Part shown: positions 1 through 5,761 of the stretch, one piece after another
Numbering within the stretch: the stretch's first letter is position 1
How the letters are laid out: every line of letters starts with the position of its first letter
Notes under the pieces: model-generated
The model's database searches: none
What the model was told of the DNA's origin: nothing
The model's input: the letters and a program-made list of their open reading frames with translations, nothing else
Assembly: GCA_029861675.1 (NCBI GenBank)
Contig: JAOTYV010000111.1
Coordinates: 1-13,407, forward strand
Length of the DNA stretch: 13,407 bases
Reading direction: 5' to 3'
Source of the DNA: Alphaproteobacteria bacterium
GTDB lineage: Bacteria; Pseudomonadota; Alphaproteobacteria; UBA8366
Translations under genes and position numbers: made by a program

Positions 1-1158
1 CGCTGGATGTCACCCGTGAGGTTGAAATCGAGTCCCGGCGCCAACAGGCGGAGCAAAGTTTCCTGCGGGCGATCGACGTCCTGCCGGTGGCATTCACCAT
101 GTATGACAGCCGCGACCGATTGGTGACGTGTAACCGTGTCTATCGGCAATCCTATGGGAATGCCGTCCTTCCGGCGGAAGCAGGGGTCCGTTTCGAAGAT
201 ATGGTCGACGCATTCGTTGGATCCGGCCGGGTGGGGCATGACGAGGCGGTCAGAGAGAATTGGCGCAGCGCCCGCCTGAAACGCCGGGCTTCACCGGCGC
301 GCGGCTTCCTATATTGCGATACGGATGGCCGGTGGGTCGAAGTGAACGATTACCTTCTCGATGATAACAACATCATTACACTCGCCGCGAACGTCACCGA
401 GCGGCAGCAAGCGGAAGAGAAAATCAGACGCCATGAATTGGAACTCGCGCAAGTGTTGCGGCGCAGTACCATGGGAGAAATGGCCGCGATGTTGGCGCAT
501 GAACTCAACCAGCCGCTGACCGCGACGTTGAACTTTTCGACAGGCGCGATCAACCGCCTGAAATCCGACCGGTTGGACCAGAATGAACTCTTGACGGTTT
601 TGCACGAGATCCATGCCCAGGCGGAACGGGCCGAGGGGGGTCCTGAAAAGGGTTGCCGATTTCCTCCGGCCGAACACATCGGAGCGGCGCAACGGTGCCC
701 AGGCCCAGGTGGAGGGCGTGGTCGATTCCGTGACGGTCCTGGCGCAAGCCGAACTCATTGCGCACCACATCGATCTTAAACCGTCAATCCCGCCGAACCT
801 TCCGACGGTCGCGGCATCGAAGATCGAATTGGAACAGGTACTGTTGAATCTCGTGCGCAATTCCATCGAGGCGATGCAGGAAGGACGTGACGGCGGACGT
901 ATTCTTAAAATCGCAGCGACGTGCAAAAGTGGAAACGAGGTTCGCGTGGATATCGTCGATTCCGGGCCGGGACTCGATCCGTCGATCGAGGACAAAATCT
1001 TCGAACCTTTCGCGACGACGAAATCGGACGGTCTCGGTATGGGTATCGCGATAAGCCGCAGGATTGTCGAAGGCGCCGGCGGGCGGCTGTGGATCGCGAA
1101 GTCCGGGCCCGATGGATTACAGGTTTCACTAACGCTGCCGGTAGCGGGGGCAATCTGA
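1..1158 (+). pseudogene. PAS-type sensor histidine kinase, 5' partial, with a frameshift
   Basis: Membrane-independent-looking sensor kinase of a two-component pair; the 5' end lies outside the window. The frame starting at base 3 is open. It carries a PAS-like sensor segment (about nt 60-400, including the MYDSRDRLVTCN stretch), a short helical linker (ERQQAEEKIRRHELEL), and a HisKA domain with H-box MLAHELNQPL whose phospho-accepting His codon is 498-500. The HATPase domain follows in another frame, with N-box LLNLVRNSIEAM, G1 box DSGPGL, F-box IFEPFATT and G2 box GLGMGI. The shift lies in the six-G run 635-640: removing one G joins HAQAERAEG to VLKRVADFLRPN, restoring a normal HisKA-HATPase connection. 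As written, translation runs out of frame to 779 and loses the ATPase. It could be a sequencing error, a real mutation or phase variation. The stop TGA overlaps the regulator start (TGATG), so the two are translationally coupled. The input signal is unknown. Confidence 0.85.
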
Positions 1159-1766
1159 TGGACATTCAAGAGTCGATTGTCTTTGTCGTCGATGACGATG
1201 CCGCCGTACGGAATTCGATCAAATGGCTTGTCGAGTCGGTTGGGTTGACGGCGCGGGCATGTGCATCGGGGAGCGAATTTCTCCGAAATTGCGATTCGAG
1301 ACAGCCCGGGTGCCTTGTCACGGACATGCGGATGCCGGAGATGAGCGGGCTCGAGTTGCAGGACCGGCTTTTGGCCAAAGGCATAAACATGCCGGTTATC
1401 CTGATGACCGCCTATGGCGACGTTTCCACCGCGGTTCGGGCAATGAAAAAAGGCGCGGTCGACTTTGTTGAAAAACCATTCAACGAACAGGCCATGCTCG
1501 ATTTGATCAACAAGTGCTTGAATTCGGACGTCGAACGCCGGAAAGTTGAAGACGAATGCCAGGAAATTTTGGCGCGCTTTCAAAGTCTTTCCACACGCGA
1601 ACAGGATGTGTTGCGGCTGATCGTCGATGGGAACTCTAACAAGCAGGTCGCACGGCTGCTCAAAATCGCCCCGAAAACCGTCGAGACCCACCGCGCGCAG
1701 GTGATGGAGAAGATGGCGGCGCCGACCTTCGCCGACCTCGTCCGGCTGACGCAAACCTGTATTTAG
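1158..1766 (+). CDS. FixJ-family response regulator (REC plus LuxR-type HTH)
   Basis: Transcription regulator of 202 aa, partner of the overlapping histidine kinase. The N-terminal receiver domain has the acidic cluster DDD at 12-14, phospho-acceptor Asp56 in TDMRMP, Thr84 in LMTAY and Lys106 in EKPF, a complete set. After a linker, the C-terminal LuxR/GerE helix-turn-helix runs from about 142 to 185 (LSTREQDVLRLIVDGNSNKQ, then KTVETHRAQVMEKM). This two-domain layout and length are typical of the FixJ/TodT/NodW group. The ATG at 1158 shares its first base with the kinase stop, which fixes the start. Since the kinase upstream is frameshifted, the regulator might be left unpartnered. Target genes are unknown; the dehydrogenase 233 bp downstream is one candidate by position only. 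Confidence 0.92.
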   Translation: MDIQESIVFVVDDDAAVRNSIKWLVESVGLTARACASGSEFLRNCDSRQPGCLVTDMRMPEMSGLELQDRLLAKGINMPVILMTAYGDVSTAVRAMKKGAVDFVEKPFNEQAMLDLINKCLNSDVERRKVEDECQEILARFQSLSTREQDVLRLIVDGNSNKQVARLLKIAPKTVETHRAQVMEKMAAPTFADLVRLTQTCI

Positions 1767-1999
1767 GGCAAATCCCGAGCGGACCGAAACGGTTCGCGAC
1801 GACGTATTTGCGTATAAATAAAGAGATAGATCATTTCACTTGAGGCAATTTGAACAAGAAATGGTCTTGGCGGCGCCGCGAATTGGCGCCGACGCGCCGT
1901 TCCAGGCTACTCTAACGGGAGACGAACAAGTTAGGGCGGCGAAGCCGCTCTCGCGGGCTCTTCGTTTCAACAAACATCAATCGGCAACGGGAGGAAACA

Positions 2000-2935
2000 A
2001 TGAAGGTAGGCTTTATCGGCGTCGGCACCATGGGTGCAAGCATGGCGGCCAACCTGCAGAAGGCGGGATACGACCTGGTGGTCAATGACATCCGGCGCGA
2101 GGCGGCCGAGCCGCATATCGCCAACGGCGCGGAGTGGGTGGATACGCCGAAAGCGGTTGCCGAAGCGGGGGAAGTGGTCTTCACGTCCTTGCCGGGGCCG
2201 GTCGAGATGGAAGCGGTGGCATTGGGCGAAAACGGCCTGCTGGCCGGCATGAAGCCCGGCAGCGCGTATTTCGATCTGTCCACGAATTCACCGACCCTGG
2301 TGCGCAAGGTCTGCGCGGAATTTGCGAAACGCGATGTCCATATGCTCGACGCGCCGGTGAGCGGTGGGCCGCATGGCGCAGCATCCGGCAAGATGGCGCT
2401 TTGGATCGGCGGTGACGAGGCGGCTTTCCATCAGCACAAATCCGTGCTCGACGCGATCGGCGATCGGGTCATCTATATCGGGCCGATCGGCGCGGGGTCG
2501 GTGGCCAAGCTGGTGCACAACTGTTCGGGCTATGCGATCCAGACTGCGCTGGCCGAGGTCTTCACCATGGGCGTCAAGGCGGGTGTCGAGCCGCTTGCCC
2601 TATGGGAAGCGGTGCGGCAGGGCGCCCAGGGTCGCCGGCGAACCTATGACGGGCTGATCGCGCAGTTTCTGACGGGCGAATTTGACCCGCCGGCCTTCGC
2701 GCTGCGCCTGGCCCACAAGGACGTCACGCTGGCCACCCAACTGGCCCGCGAAGTCGGCGTGCCGATGCGCATCGCCAATATGACGCTGGAGGAAATGACA
2801 GAAGCCCGGAACCGGGGCTGGGATGACCGCGATTCCCGCGTCGCCATGCTGCTGCAGGAAGAACGGGCCGGTGTCAGTATTGCCGTCGATCCGGAGAAAT
2901 TGGCCGAGGCGGTCGAGCGCGACGGCTCGCAATAG
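2000..2935 (+). CDS. NAD(P)-dependent 3-hydroxyisobutyrate dehydrogenase-family oxidoreductase
   Basis: Cytosolic beta-hydroxyacid dehydrogenase of 311 aa, a usual length for the family (3-hydroxyisobutyrate dehydrogenase, tartronate semialdehyde reductase and relatives). The N-terminal Rossmann fold opens with GFIGVGTMG at residues 4-12. The substrate-binding segment DAPVSGG lies near residue 120, and the family catalytic lysine is Lys170 in GSVAKLVHN. The C-terminal half is helical, as expected. The start is set by a good ribosome site (GGGAGG, about 1989-1994) six bases before ATG 2000. It ends 10 bp from the convergent merA stop. The family oxidises or reduces many beta-hydroxy acids, so the substrate cannot be assigned. 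The 233-bp upstream gap (1767-1999) holds a 7-bp inverted repeat at 1871-1891 but no convincing promoter. Confidence 0.88.
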   Translation: MKVGFIGVGTMGASMAANLQKAGYDLVVNDIRREAAEPHIANGAEWVDTPKAVAEAGEVVFTSLPGPVEMEAVALGENGLLAGMKPGSAYFDLSTNSPTLVRKVCAEFAKRDVHMLDAPVSGGPHGAASGKMALWIGGDEAAFHQHKSVLDAIGDRVIYIGPIGAGSVAKLVHNCSGYAIQTALAEVFTMGVKAGVEPLALWEAVRQGAQGRRRTYDGLIAQFLTGEFDPPAFALRLAHKDVTLATQLAREVGVPMRIANMTLEEMTEARNRGWDDRDSRVAMLLQEERAGVSIAVDPEKLAEAVERDGSQ

Positions 2936-2945
2936 ACCCGGCGCC

Positions 2946-4379
2946 TTATCCGGCGCAGCAGGAGAGCATGGTCACATCCTTGTGGAAGGTCTGGGCCGCC
3001 AGTTTCAGGCCTTCCACCGTGGTCAGATACGGGAAGATCATGTCGCCGAGCATCGAGACGGTCATGCCGGTCTTGATCGCCAGCGCGGCGGTCTGAATGC
3101 TGTCGCCGCCTTCGGGCGCGAGGATGTGAGCGCCCAGTAACTTCTCGCTTTCGGCATCGGCGATCAGCTTGATCAGGCCCCGCGTATCGCGGGCGGCCAG
3201 CGCGCGCGGCAGGTATGACAGCGGCAGGACCGCGGTGTCCACCGCGATGTCCTTGGCACGGGCCGCGGCTTCGGTCAGGCCGACACCGGCGACCTGTGGA
3301 TCGGTGAAGGTGACGGCCGGCATCGCGGTTGCGTCGTAGCGTTCGTCGTCGCCGTTTAGGGCGTTGCGCGCCGCGAGCTTCGCGCCATAGGCGGCCATGT
3401 ACACGAACTGGTCACGCCCGGTCACGTCACCCGCCGCATAAATATCGGGGTTCGCGGTGCGCAGGCGGTCGTCGACCTCGATGCCCTGGTTCGCCGTCAG
3501 ACGGACGCCGCATTGCGGGAGATCGAGACCGGCGGTGTTGGGCTGTCGTCCCGCTGCAACGAGGAGCTTTTCGGCTTCCAGCGTTTCGCCGGATCCTTCG
3601 GCCGTTATGTCCAGTGCGATACCCGTGCCCGACGTCCGGGCCGCCCGGTAGGTGACACCGGTCCGGACGGTAATGCCTTCGTCGCCGAAATATCCCGCCA
3701 GGGCGTCGCTGATTTCCGGCTCGCTTTCCGGCACCAGCCGGCTGCGGCAGAGGATGGTAACCGCGGCGCCCGCCCGCGCGAAGATCTGTGCGATCTCGCA
3801 GCCGATATAGCCGCCGCCGATAAGTAGCAGCGATTGGGGCAGTTGATCGAGTTCGAGCGCTGTCGTGCTGGTCAGATAGGGGGTCGATTCGATGCCGGGG
3901 ATTGCCGGAATGGCGGCGGACGCGCCGGTGGCGACGATCGTCTTGCCGCCGTGGATCGTGCCGCCGTTCAAGGCGACGCCTTCCGGTGTCAATCGTGCGG
4001 CGCCCTCCAGATAGGCGATATTGTTATAGGCGGGCAGCAGGTCGATGTATTTGCTCTGCCGCATGTCGGCGACCAATGCGTCCTTCTGGGCGACCAGCGC
4101 CCGCCAGTCGGTGACGCCGCCCGTGGCCTGAACGCCGGCAAAGCGGGCGGCGGCGGCCGTGTGGTGAACCGCGTCCATCGCGCGGATCATCGTCTTCGAC
4201 GGGACGCAGCCGACATTGACGCAGGTGCCGCCGATGGTGTCGTAGCCGATCAGGGCGACCCGCGCACCGAGTTCCGCAGCGGTAATGGCGGCGGAAAATC
4301 CGGCGGACCCCGCGCCGAGAACAATGAGATCGTAGTCGCCGCCGTTGGAAGGTTGCGCTGGGCGGTATGTCTCCGTCAT
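2946..4379 (-). CDS. merA: mercuric reductase
   Basis: NADPH- and FAD-dependent flavoprotein (477 aa) that reduces Hg(II) to volatile Hg(0) in the cytosol. The FAD-binding motif GAGSAG is at 22-27, the redox-active pair Cys53/Cys58 in GGTCVNVGCVPSK, a second dinucleotide motif in LIGGGYIGCEIAQ, and the FAD-contacting AAGDVTG further on. The C-terminus ends in LSCCAG, with the vicinal Cys474/Cys475 pair that receives Hg(II) and marks true MerA rather than other disulfide oxidoreductases. FPYLTTVEGLKLAAQTF just before it also matches MerA. The N-terminal heavy-metal (NmerA) domain is absent. The frame is open upstream to 4664, but the ATG at 4379 is preferred: it overlaps the merF stop as ATGA, and the upstream extension is the merF gene in another frame. 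It is cotranscribed with merF from the MerR-controlled promoter. Confidence 0.95.
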   Translation of the reverse strand: MTETYRPAQPSNGGDYDLIVLGAGSAGFSAAITAAELGARVALIGYDTIGGTCVNVGCVPSKTMIRAMDAVHHTAAAARFAGVQATGGVTDWRALVAQKDALVADMRQSKYIDLLPAYNNIAYLEGAARLTPEGVALNGGTIHGGKTIVATGASAAIPAIPGIESTPYLTSTTALELDQLPQSLLLIGGGYIGCEIAQIFARAGAAVTILCRSRLVPESEPEISDALAGYFGDEGITVRTGVTYRAARTSGTGIALDITAEGSGETLEAEKLLVAAGRQPNTAGLDLPQCGVRLTANQGIEVDDRLRTANPDIYAAGDVTGRDQFVYMAAYGAKLAARNALNGDDERYDATAMPAVTFTDPQVAGVGLTEAAARAKDIAVDTAVLPLSYLPRALAARDTRGLIKLIADAESEKLLGAHILAPEGGDSIQTAALAIKTGMTVSMLGDMIFPYLTTVEGLKLAAQTFHKDVTMLSCCAG

Positions 4380-4612
4380 TGTGCTTGCCCGGTCCGTTTG
4401 CCGGAGGATGATTTTCGAATCATTCGGAACACGGCATAGGCGGTGATGCCGAGAAATATAACTAGAGACGGCAACAGCACGTAATCGAGCCAGCCGAGCC
4501 AGGCCGACAGGCCGACCGCACCGAGAAGGATCACGAGCGCCGGGGTGAAACAGCAAATGGCGGCGATGATGGTTCCGGTACAACCGGTTGCGAGTAGTTT
4601 TCGATCGTTCAT
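4376..4612 (-). CDS. merF: MerF-type mercuric ion transporter
   Basis: Small inner-membrane protein (78 aa) that carries Hg(II) into the cytosol for MerA. Two hydrophobic helices are visible: about 12-33 (TIIAAICCFTPALVILLGAV) and about 43-62 (DYVLLPSLVIFLGITAYAVF). The Cys20-Cys21 pair sits in the first helix in the AICCFTPALVILLG context that defines MerF. A further Cys11 lies near the N-terminus. Odd point: known MerF proteins carry a second vicinal Cys pair after helix 2, but here the tail (RKSSSGKRTGQAQ) has no cysteine. The start ATG (4612) has an AAGGA ribosome site at 4619-4623, and the stop overlaps the merA start. No merT or merP is present, so this appears to be the only transporter in the locus. 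Confidence 0.9.
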   Translation of the reverse strand: MNDRKLLATGCTGTIIAAICCFTPALVILLGAVGLSAWLGWLDYVLLPSLVIFLGITAYAVFRMIRKSSSGKRTGQAQ

Positions 4613-4655
4613 GGCAATTCCTTAAACACCTGCCGGATCTGGATCCGAATATGCT

Positions 4656-4686
4656 ACCATCCACCCTGTAGTACCTACAGGATCAA
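4656..4686 (-). promoter_or_regulatory. MerR-type operator/promoter of merFA
   Basis: On the minus strand a -35 box TTGATC (4686-4681) is followed by a 19-bp spacer and a -10 box GATGGT (4661-4656). The 19-bp spacer is the over-long spacing that MerR-family activators correct by DNA distortion. It contains a perfect 7-3-7 dyad, CCTGTAG-TAC-CTACAGG, at 4665-4681. The dyad also lies just upstream of the merR ribosome site (AAGGAG, 4685-4690), so MerR bound here probably represses its own gene while controlling merFA. The -10 is weak by eye. Confidence 0.8.
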
Positions 4687-4698
4687 GGAGTTTTCCGT

Positions 4699-5139
4699 AT
4701 GGTGAAGTCTGCACGGGATGGCGCCGGGACGTTTACGCGGGGCCGCCTGTCGAAGCGCACGGGCTGTAACATCGAGACGATACGGTATTACGAGAGTATC
4801 GGTCTCGTGCCGGACCCACCACGCACCGCGGGCCGCCATCGCGTCTACGGCGAGGAGCATTTGAAACGGCTGACCTTTATCTGCCGCAGCCGGGAACTTG
4901 GGTTCAGCCTGTCGGAGATACGAAGCCTGCTGGCCCTGGTCGATGGTGGGGATTCTTCCTGCGCCGAGGTGCAGGCATTGACGCTCGCCCATGTCGGCGA
5001 CGTCAAACGCAAGATCGCCGACCTTCGCCGGATGGAACGTGTCTTATCGGCCATGGCGGTGCAATGCGAGGATGACGAGATTCCCGAATGCCCGATCATC
5101 GATGCCTTGTTCGAGGATAAATCGCGCCCCGAACTTTAA
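4699..5139 (+). CDS. merR: Hg(II)-responsive transcriptional regulator MerR
   Basis: MerR-family regulator of 146 aa. The winged helix-turn-helix is N-terminal (about 12-50, TFTRGRLSKRTGCNIETIRY, then YESIGLVPDPPRTAGRHRVY), followed by a second DNA-contact region and the dimerisation helix (about 85-122). The three cysteines needed for Hg(II) binding across the dimer are present: Cys88 (DSSCAE), Cys123 (VQCEDD) and Cys131 (PECPIIDAL). The spacing is 35 then 8 residues; in Tn501 MerR (Cys82/117/126) it is 35 then 9, so the metal loop is one residue shorter. The ATG at 4699 is set by AAGGAG eight bases upstream. Divergent from merF-merA across an 86-bp gap containing the operator, the standard arrangement for autoregulated MerR. 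Confidence 0.93.
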   Translation: MVKSARDGAGTFTRGRLSKRTGCNIETIRYYESIGLVPDPPRTAGRHRVYGEEHLKRLTFICRSRELGFSLSEIRSLLALVDGGDSSCAEVQALTLAHVGDVKRKIADLRRMERVLSAMAVQCEDDEIPECPIIDALFEDKSRPEL

Positions 5140-5153
5140 CCATTCCGGCAAGC

Positions 5154-5162
5154 TGCTACACT
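5154..5162 (+). promoter_or_regulatory. possible extended -10 promoter of the peroxiredoxin gene
   Basis: TGCTACACT fits an extended -10 element (TGn plus TACACT, 5157-5162) in the 68-bp gap between merR and the peroxiredoxin gene. The matching -35 (TTTAAC, 5135-5140, 16-bp spacer) is poor. The gene could equally be read through from merR. Weak evidence. Confidence 0.3.
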
Positions 5163-5207
5163 GTGAGTGTTCCAACATTGGATCTAACGAAGAGAGTAGG
5201 AATTGCA

Positions 5208-5654
5208 TTGATAAAAGTTGGCGATCAGGCGCCGGCGTTCTCGCTGCCCAATCAGGATGGCGCGTCGGTGGACCTTGGAGGGCTTGCCGGGAAGAATGTT
5301 CTTCTCTGGTGGTACCCGAAAGCAGACACACCCGGTTGAACGATCGAAGGCAATGGGTTCCGTGATAGAATCCAAGATTTCAACGATCAGAATGCCGTCA
5401 TCCTGGGTGTCAGTTTCGACACGCAGGCGGACAACCGGCATTTCCAGCAGAAGTTCGATTTTCCGTACGATCTGTTGAGCGACGAAGGCAAGGAAATGTC
5501 GATCGCGTATGGCGCGGCGACCGCCGAGTCGGAAAAGCCGAAACGCGTCTCGGTGCTGATCGGACCGGACGGTAAGGTTGCGGTTGCATACGCCGAAGTG
5601 AAGCCGGCCGACCATCCCGATCAGGTTCTGGCTGACCTGAAGCGGTTGGGCTGA
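5208..5654 (+). CDS. selenocysteine-containing peroxiredoxin, Bcp/PrxQ type
   Basis: Thioredoxin-fold peroxidase of 148 residues reducing H2O2 and organic peroxides in the cytosol. One frame runs from TTG 5208 to TGA 5654 and is interrupted only by an in-frame TGA at 5337-5339 (codon 44). The protein begins IKVGDQAPAFSLPNQDG, reaches WWYPKADTPG, then the TGA, then TIEGNGFRD and an intact C-terminal half (VILGVSFDTQ, FPYDLLSDEGKEMSIAYG, KRVSVLIGPDGKV). In the Bcp family the residue after PKADTPG is the peroxidatic cysteine, so the TGA falls exactly on the catalytic position and reads best as selenocysteine. The usual resolving Cys five residues on is Asn49, and the protein has no cysteine at all. 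The TTG start is supported by AGGA (5198-5201) six bases upstream and by the family N-terminus; no ATG is available in frame. The alternative is a nonsense mutation. Requires selA, selB, selC and selD elsewhere. Confidence 0.85.
5335..5384 (+). promoter_or_regulatory. SECIS-like hairpin for UGA recoding
   Basis: Upper stem UGGGUUC (5354-5360) pairs with GAAUCCA (5368-5374), seven pairs with one G-U, closing a seven-base loop CGUGAUA (5361-5367). The loop starts 21 bases after the UGA and has G among its first two bases. Both fit the published general bacterial SECIS model (apical loop 16-37 nt after UGA, at least one G in the first two loop positions). An outer helix GUUGAA (5335-5340) with UUCAAC (5379-5384) places the UGA at the hairpin base, much as in E. 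coli fdhF. Folded by eye, not by energy calculation. Confidence 0.65.
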
Positions 5655-5684
5655 ACGCGTCGATCTCTAATGAATCGGCCGGAC

Positions 5685-5719
5685 GATTGCGGGGGGAGCG
5701 CGGTGTTCCTCCCGCAATT
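5685..5719 (+). terminator. strong hairpin downstream of the peroxiredoxin gene
   Basis: ATTGCGGGGGGA (5686-5697) pairs with TCCTCCCGCAAT (5707-5718), twelve pairs with one G-U, and can extend inward to a tiny loop. It starts 31 bp after the peroxiredoxin stop. The following bases (TCACTCTATC) are only partly T-rich, so it may be a weak intrinsic terminator or an mRNA-stabilising 3' end. Confidence 0.5.
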
Positions 5720-5761
5720 CACTCTATCCCGTCGGCGGCGCGCGGCGGGTAAGGGCTAGCA

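Noticed and set aside
309..1754. 481-codon minus-strand open frame opposite the kinase and regulator
   Set aside because: Protein has no recognisable domain; the plus strand encodes clear kinase and regulator motifs. GC-rich shadow frame.
1871..1891. Hairpin CGGCGCC/GGCGCCG between the regulator and the dehydrogenase as a terminator
   Set aside because: Seven-pair stem without a T tract, 105 bp after the regulator stop; could be an operator half-site pair but nothing supports it.
2939..2956. Repeat CCGGCGC...CCGGCGC between the dehydrogenase and merA stops as a terminator
   Set aside because: Mainly a direct repeat; the inverted part is only five pairs (GCGCC/GGCGC) and includes the merA stop codon.
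4380..4664. 95-residue N-terminal extension of MerA
   Set aside because: It is the merF gene read in another frame; ATG 4379 overlaps the merF stop and starts the normal MerA core.
5337..5339. UGA read as tryptophan (alternative genetic code)
   Set aside because: TGA serves as the normal stop for many genes here, and the position is a catalytic Cys site, not Trp.
5218..5478. 86-codon open frame overlapping the peroxiredoxin
   Set aside because: Arises in another frame over the TGA; the peroxiredoxin frame has the family motifs on both sides.
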